Assembly: GCA_963995525.1 (NCBI GenBank)
Contig: OZ023207.1
Coordinates: forward strand, 617,501-681,500
From: Escarpia spicata
Lineage: Eukaryota; Annelida; Polychaeta; Sabellida; Siboglinidae
Reading direction: 5' to 3'
DNA length: 64,000 nucleotides
Positions 61,958 to 64,000 of this stretch are shown here, in pieces. The first letter of the stretch is position 1. Every line of letters begins with the position of its first letter. The translations under genes were made by a program, and so were the position numbers. The notes beneath the pieces were generated by a model. That model ran no database searches. It saw only the letters and a list, made by a program, of their open reading frames with translations, and was not told the origin of the DNA.

Positions 61958-63690
61958 ATATTGCCAGGATCAGCACAATATACTATGATAAATGTGCATC
62001 TGAATGATGATATTGCCAGGATCAGCACAATATACTATGATAAATGTGCATCTGAACGATGATATTGCCAGGATCAGCACATTGTACCATGATAAATGTG
62101 CATCTGAACGATGATATTGCCAGGATCAGCACATTATACCATGATAAATGTGCATCTGAACGATGATATTGCCAGGATCAGCACATTATACCATGATAAA
62201 TGTGCATCTGAACGATGATATTGCCAAGATCAGCACATTATACCATGATAAATGTGCATCTGAACGATGATATTGCCAGGATCAGCACATTGTACCATGA
62301 TAAATGTGCATCTGAATGATGATATTGCCAGGATCAGCACAATATACTATGATAAATGTGCATCTGAACGATGATATTGCCAGGATCAGCACATTGTACC
62401 ATGATAAATGTGCATCTGAACGATGATATTGCCAGGATCAGCACATTATACCATGATAAATGTGCATCTGAACGATGATATTGCCAGGATCAGCACATTA
62501 TACCATGATAAATGTGCATCTGAACGATGATATTGCCAAGATCAGCACATTATACCATGATAAATGTGCATCTGAACGATGATATTGCCAGGATCAGCAC
62601 ATTGTACCATGATAAATGTGCATCTGAACGATGATATTGCCAGGATCAGCACAATATACCATGATAAATGTGCATCTGAACGATGATATTGCCAGGATCA
62701 GCACATTGTACCATGATAAATGTGCATCTGAACGATGATATTGCCAAGATCAGCACAATATACCATGATAAATGTGCATCTGAACGATGATATTGCCAGG
62801 ATCAGCACATTGTACCATGATAAATGTGCATCTGAACGATGATATTGCCAGGATCAGCACATTATACCATGATAAATGTGCATCTGAACGATGATATTGC
62901 CAGGATCAGCACATTATATCATGATAAATGTGCATCTGAACGATGATATTGCCAGGATCAGCACATTATACCATGATAAATGTGCATCTGAACGATGATA
63001 TTGCCAAGATCAGCACATTATACCATAATAAATGTGCATCTGAACGATGATATTGCCAGGATCAACACATTATACCATAATAAATGTGCATCTGAACGAT
63101 GATATTGCCAGGATCAGCACATTGTACCATGATAAATGTGCATCTGAACGATGATATTGCCAGGATCAGCACATTATACCATGATAAATGTGCATCTGAA
63201 CGATGATATTGCCAGGATCAGCACATTATATCATGATAAATGTGCATCTGAACGATGATATTGCCAGGATCAGCACATTATACCATGATAAATGTGCATC
63301 TGAACGATGATATTGCCAAGATCAGCACATTATACCATGATAAATGTGCATCTGAACGATGATATTGCCAAGATCAGCACATTATACCATGATAAATGTG
63401 CATCTGAACGATGATATTGCCAGGATCAGCACATTATACCATAATAAATGTGCATCTGAACGATGATATTGCCAGGATCAGCACATTATACCATGATAAA
63501 TGTGCATCTGAACGATGATATTGCCAGGATCAGCACATTATACCATGATAAATGTGCATCTGAACGATGATATTGCCAAGATCAGCACATTATACCATGA
63601 TAAATGTGCATCTGAACGATGATATTGCCAGGATCAGCACATTATACCATAATAAATGTGCATCTGAACGATGATATTGCCAGGATCACA
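61958..63690. repeat. 52-bp minisatellite, about 33 copies
   Basis: The unit contains GATATTGCCAGGATCAGCAC, ATTATACCATGATAAATGTG and CATCTGAACGAT. Variants CCAAGATC, ATTGTACC and CATAATAA recur in blocks about 520 bp (10 units) apart, suggesting block duplication. Confidence 0.96.
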
Positions 63691-64000
63691 TTATCATTAT
63701 GACTGGCGATGACCGATGCTGATGTAAACAATGCATCAGTGTGCGACAATGTGAACGCTGTCCAGAGTCCTTGCTCTTGTTCCTCCTAAGGTACAGCTGT
63801 ATTACAAGATCCACTGCTGCAGCCATGGTCTTTAGCAACACTATAAAATGTTTGATAGTATAACAAATGTCCTTGATGCTTTTCTATTATGGAATATTAT
63901 ATGCACTAGCGTTTGATCATGCAGACTGTTGAGGTTGCTTGCCATCCATAGCCGCCGTGTAACAAGACCACTTATTGGGTGAATAATTAATGACCCCCGC
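63691..64000. other. No feature recognised
   Basis: Unique sequence to the window end, presumably Rab6 intron 3. Confidence 0.5.

Noticed and set aside
60289..64000. Rab6 exon 4
   Set aside because: No sequence encoding the switch II segment (WDTAGQE) was found before the window end.

Overview
This is eukaryotic, animal nuclear DNA, probably from a marine invertebrate and plausibly a lophotrochozoan such as a mollusc. That assignment is an inference from the style of the Rab6 N-terminus, the spliced gene with multi-kilobase introns, and the transposable-element families. No tRNA, rRNA, operon or CRISPR array is visible. The only host gene I can support is the 5' part of a Rab6 GTPase gene on the + strand. 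Its coding exon 1 is 36141-36210, exon 2 is 53899-53957 and exon 3 is 60235-60288; splice sites and phases agree, and the gene continues past the right edge. A palindromic NRF-1-like site lies about 140 bp upstream of the ATG.

By adding the array lengths listed here, I estimate that about half of the window is tandem repeat, with periods from 2 to 81 bp. Most long open frames lie inside these arrays and are consequences of periodicity, not proteins.

Layout. 1-3.0 kb: AC microsatellite and small minisatellites. 3.05-3.95 kb: 5'-truncated CR1-like LINE (LINE-A, - strand). 4.2-11.4 kb: 44-, 49-, 56-, 38-, 3- and 36-bp arrays. 11386-14427: an LTR retrotransposon (Gypsy-A, - strand) with 170-bp LTRs, inserted into the 36-bp array with a perfect 5-bp target duplication. 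14.8-17.7 kb: hairpin-forming 34-bp array and a 58/54-bp array. 17.7-24.4 kb: a pogo/Tigger-like DNA transposon whose transposase is swollen by about 4.5 kb of CA repeat and in-frame 45-bp repeats copied from its own catalytic DGH motif. 24.4-33.45 kb: a second LINE (LINE-B, - strand) split by Gypsy-B (26249-32976, - strand). Gypsy-B carries a 31-bp array and, inside its protease, a 46-bp array; a 73-bp array sits on the LINE/LTR junction. 33.45-36 kb: degenerate repeats, then the Rab6 promoter. Rab6 intron 1 (36.2-53.9 kb) holds a pogo-end derivative, an NPVYG-encoding array fused to a LINE C-terminus, palindromic MITE-like DNA, 76/81-, 66-, 74- and 14-bp arrays and a hAT C-terminus. Rab6 intron 2 (54.0-60.2 kb) begins with five tandem partial copies of exon 2 that include its donor site. 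It also holds a hAT/BED-like finger, a 55-bp array, a MITE and an array containing an inversion. After exon 3 come 65- and 52-bp arrays.

The recurrent theme, and the best candidate for something not previously described here, is that several minisatellites can be traced to their birthplace: a transposase catalytic motif, a retroviral-type protease, a LINE/LTR insertion junction and a host exon/intron boundary.
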